From the NCBI GenBank assembly GCA_002343425.1, contig DDSO01000059.1, positions 43,988 to 51,978 on the forward strand: a stretch of DNA of 7,991 nucleotides. Direction: 5' to 3'. The translations under genes were made by a program, and so were the position numbers. This DNA comes from Brevundimonas sp. UBA2388 (GTDB lineage: Bacteria > Pseudomonadota > Alphaproteobacteria > Caulobacterales > Caulobacteraceae). The notes under the pieces are model-generated. The model was not told the DNA's origin. It did not search any database and was given only the letters and a program-made list of their open reading frames with translations. This document shows, one piece after another, positions 6,736-7,991 of this stretch (the stretch's first letter is position 1; each line of letters starts with the position of its first letter).

Positions 6736-6903
6736 GCGGGTCGCCAGGACGTCCGCCCAGGGCGCCGCATGATCGAGGCAGGCCGCCATGGCCGCACCAT
6801 AGGGCGTCGAGGGATCATCGCCCTGCAGAAGAACGATCTCCTCCAGCACCGCTCGATGGTCGCGCATCCACGCGCCGATGAAGGCTTCAATCCGGTCTTC
6901 CAC
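6718..6903 (-). CDS. Small hypothetical protein, 61 residues
   Basis: A small acidic protein starting at GTG 6903 with only a weak GAG-type ribosome-binding site. Its composition is protein-like and unlike the Arg-rich shadows: EDRIEAFIGAWMRDHRAVLE, then LLQGDDPSTPYGAAMAACL and a DHAAPWADVL segment. Two predicted helices flank a GDDPSTPYG turn. It lies between ardC and mobC on the same strand and could be co-transcribed with them. It would fall in the leading region of transfer. I do not recognise the family and infer no function; a start at the internal ATG (WMRDH) is possible. Confidence 0.55.
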   Translation of the reverse strand: MEDRIEAFIGAWMRDHRAVLEEIVLLQGDDPSTPYGAAMAACLDHAAPWADVLATRPGDDV

Positions 6904-6999
6904 AGTCTCAATCTAGGCCTCCCGCGGCCATAAGGCCATCGGCGACCCCGCGCGCTGGGCGCCGCCCCCCCGACGCCCCTGGAAACGCACGGACGCGCG

Positions 7000-7035
7000 C
7001 CAGGCCGAACGCGACAGTGATCGCGCTCGGCCTGG
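7000..7035 (-). terminator. Terminator-like hairpin downstream of ardC
   Basis: Fifteen-base arms at 7000-7014 and 7021-7035 flank a six-base loop, starting 20 bases after the ardC stop. The single non-Watson-Crick position is G-U in minus-strand RNA but A-C in plus-strand RNA, so the fold favours the ardC transcript. No T-run follows, so it may be a weak terminator, a 3'-end stabiliser or a DNA hairpin used in transfer. Confidence 0.55.
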
Positions 7036-7055
7036 ATTGGTGAGGCGGTCGCGGC

Positions 7056-7928
7056 TCAGGTCGCCCGGTGAAGGAAGGCCACGGCGCGCTGGGCGTGGGC
7101 CGCCGCGGAAACGATGAAGCGCTTGTCGCCGCGCAGCACCTCGAGCCAGTGGTCGAGATAGGCCGCGTGGTCCTCGCGCGGCTCGAGCGCCAGGCCGAGG
7201 TCGGCGCAGAGGTAGGCGGCCCCGAGTTCGGCGACGAGCTCCTCGCGGGCGTAGGCCCGGGTCGAACGGCTGAAGTCGCGGGCGAGGCGAGCGGCATGGC
7301 CGGTCCAGTGCACGCATTCATGGCCCAAGGTGGCGTAGTAGCTCTGCGCGTCGCGGAACTGGTCGAAGGCCGGCATCTGCACATGGTCCGTCGACGGCCG
7401 ATAGAAGGCGGAGCCGCCGCCGTGGCGAACGTCTACGCCCAAGGTCGCGAACCAGGCGTCGACCCGGGCGATCCGGCTGTCCGGATTGACGACCAGCGCC
7501 GGCGGCGGCGTATGACCTTCGTATAGCCCGTCGATCTGCTCGACGTTGAAGACGGTGTAGGCCTTGAGGAACGGAATCCGGCGCAGCTGCTCCTCGCCGG
7601 ACTCGTCGGTCTCGGCACGGGCCAGGGTGTTGGCGTAGACCACGGTGGAGCCGGTCTCGCCCTTGCGGACGCAGCCGCCCAGTGCCAGCGCCTGACGGAA
7701 AGTCATCCAGGTGGGAGACTGGAAGCCTCGGGCCATGGCCTCAGCCCAGAGCAAAAGGACGTTGACGCCGCTGTAGGCCTCGCCGTTGTGGCGGAGCGGC
7801 CGGCTGACGCTGGTCGAAGCGGTCCAGGGCTGGGTCCAGGGGCGAACGCCCGTCTCCAGCTGGGCGATGATCTTGTCGGTGATCCGGCTGTAGAGGTCCG
7901 GACGAGCGGGTTCGTTGGGGCGCGGCAT
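7056..7928 (-). CDS. ardC: ArdC-like antirestriction protein (ssDNA-binding plus zincin)
   Basis: A 290-residue protein with the ArdC/TraC layout. The N-terminal ssDNA-binding domain spans about 10-135 (DLYSRITDKIIAQLETG, RPWTQPW, YSGVNVLLLW, GETGSTVVYANTL, AYTVFNVEQIDG). The C-terminal zincin-like domain has LGHECVHWTGH (His203, Glu204, His207) and EELVAELGAAYL, whose Glu234 is a likely third zinc ligand. Members of this family coat or protect incoming single-stranded DNA and block restriction in the recipient. The start is ATG 7928, supported by GGAGG (7934-7938 on the complement) five bases upstream. Length is normal and no key residue is missing. It lies downstream of the nic site in the predicted direction of transfer, where antirestriction genes usually sit. 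Confidence 0.92.
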   Translation of the reverse strand: MPRPNEPARPDLYSRITDKIIAQLETGVRPWTQPWTASTSVSRPLRHNGEAYSGVNVLLLWAEAMARGFQSPTWMTFRQALALGGCVRKGETGSTVVYANTLARAETDESGEEQLRRIPFLKAYTVFNVEQIDGLYEGHTPPPALVVNPDSRIARVDAWFATLGVDVRHGGGSAFYRPSTDHVQMPAFDQFRDAQSYYATLGHECVHWTGHAARLARDFSRSTRAYAREELVAELGAAYLCADLGLALEPREDHAAYLDHWLEVLRGDKRFIVSAAAHAQRAVAFLHRAT

Positions 7929-7960
7929 GGCGGCCTCCGGATGAAGGGTTTTGAGGAAGG

Positions 7961-7984
7961 GCGGCGGCGCCTCAGCGCCGCCGC
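7961..7984. repeat. Perfect 10-bp inverted repeat upstream of ardC
   Basis: GCGGCGGCGC (7961-7970) and GCGCCGCCGC (7975-7984) form a perfect stem with a CTCA loop, 32 bases ahead of the ardC ATG. No T-run follows on either strand, so a classic terminator is unlikely. It may be a leader hairpin, an operator or the end signal of a gene beyond the window. Confidence 0.5.
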
Positions 7985-7991
7985 GGCTCGG

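Overview
This is a high-GC window whose proteins are rich in Ala, Arg, Gly and Pro. Together with the gene content this suggests an alphaproteobacterium, perhaps Caulobacterales or Sphingomonadales; the placement is inference from composition. Every recognisable gene belongs to the accessory or mobile gene pool, so the window looks like part of a conjugative or mobilizable plasmid or an integrative element.

Left part (1-2673, + strand). The C-terminus of an unidentified protein overlaps (TGATG) the start of an LPD7-domain gene of the kind found with conjugal relaxases. The LPD7 gene is broken by two apparent one-base deletions. After it comes an AT-rich control region with four copies of a CCCATATATGGG-like box. 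A hipB-hipA type II toxin-antitoxin operon follows, its two genes overlapping by GTGA.

Middle (2670-4735). A PIN-like nuclease candidate on the minus strand shares its stop codon with hipA on the opposite strand (CTAG serves both). A divergent 248-residue protein of unknown function starts 179 bases from it with a TTG codon and an AAGGTGA ribosome-binding site. Neither is assigned to a known system; the pair is the most likely place for an undescribed module.

Right part (4762-7991, minus strand). Read in transcription order, this is an ArdC-like antirestriction protein, a small unknown ORF, a MobC-like relaxosome protein and a MOBP-type relaxase overlapping mobC by ATGA. Just upstream of mobC, at 6332-6343 on the + strand, lies CCTATCCTGCCC, which matches the IncP/RP4-type nic core (cut expected after G6340). 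If this is the nic site, ardC enters the recipient first (leading region) and the mob genes last, and the transferred strand is the template strand of ardC.

The parts fit a transfer story: MobC and the relaxase nick at oriT, ArdC protects the incoming DNA, HipBA could stabilise the element, and the middle pair is a possible cargo or defence module. No rRNA, tRNA, CRISPR array or insertion sequence was seen.
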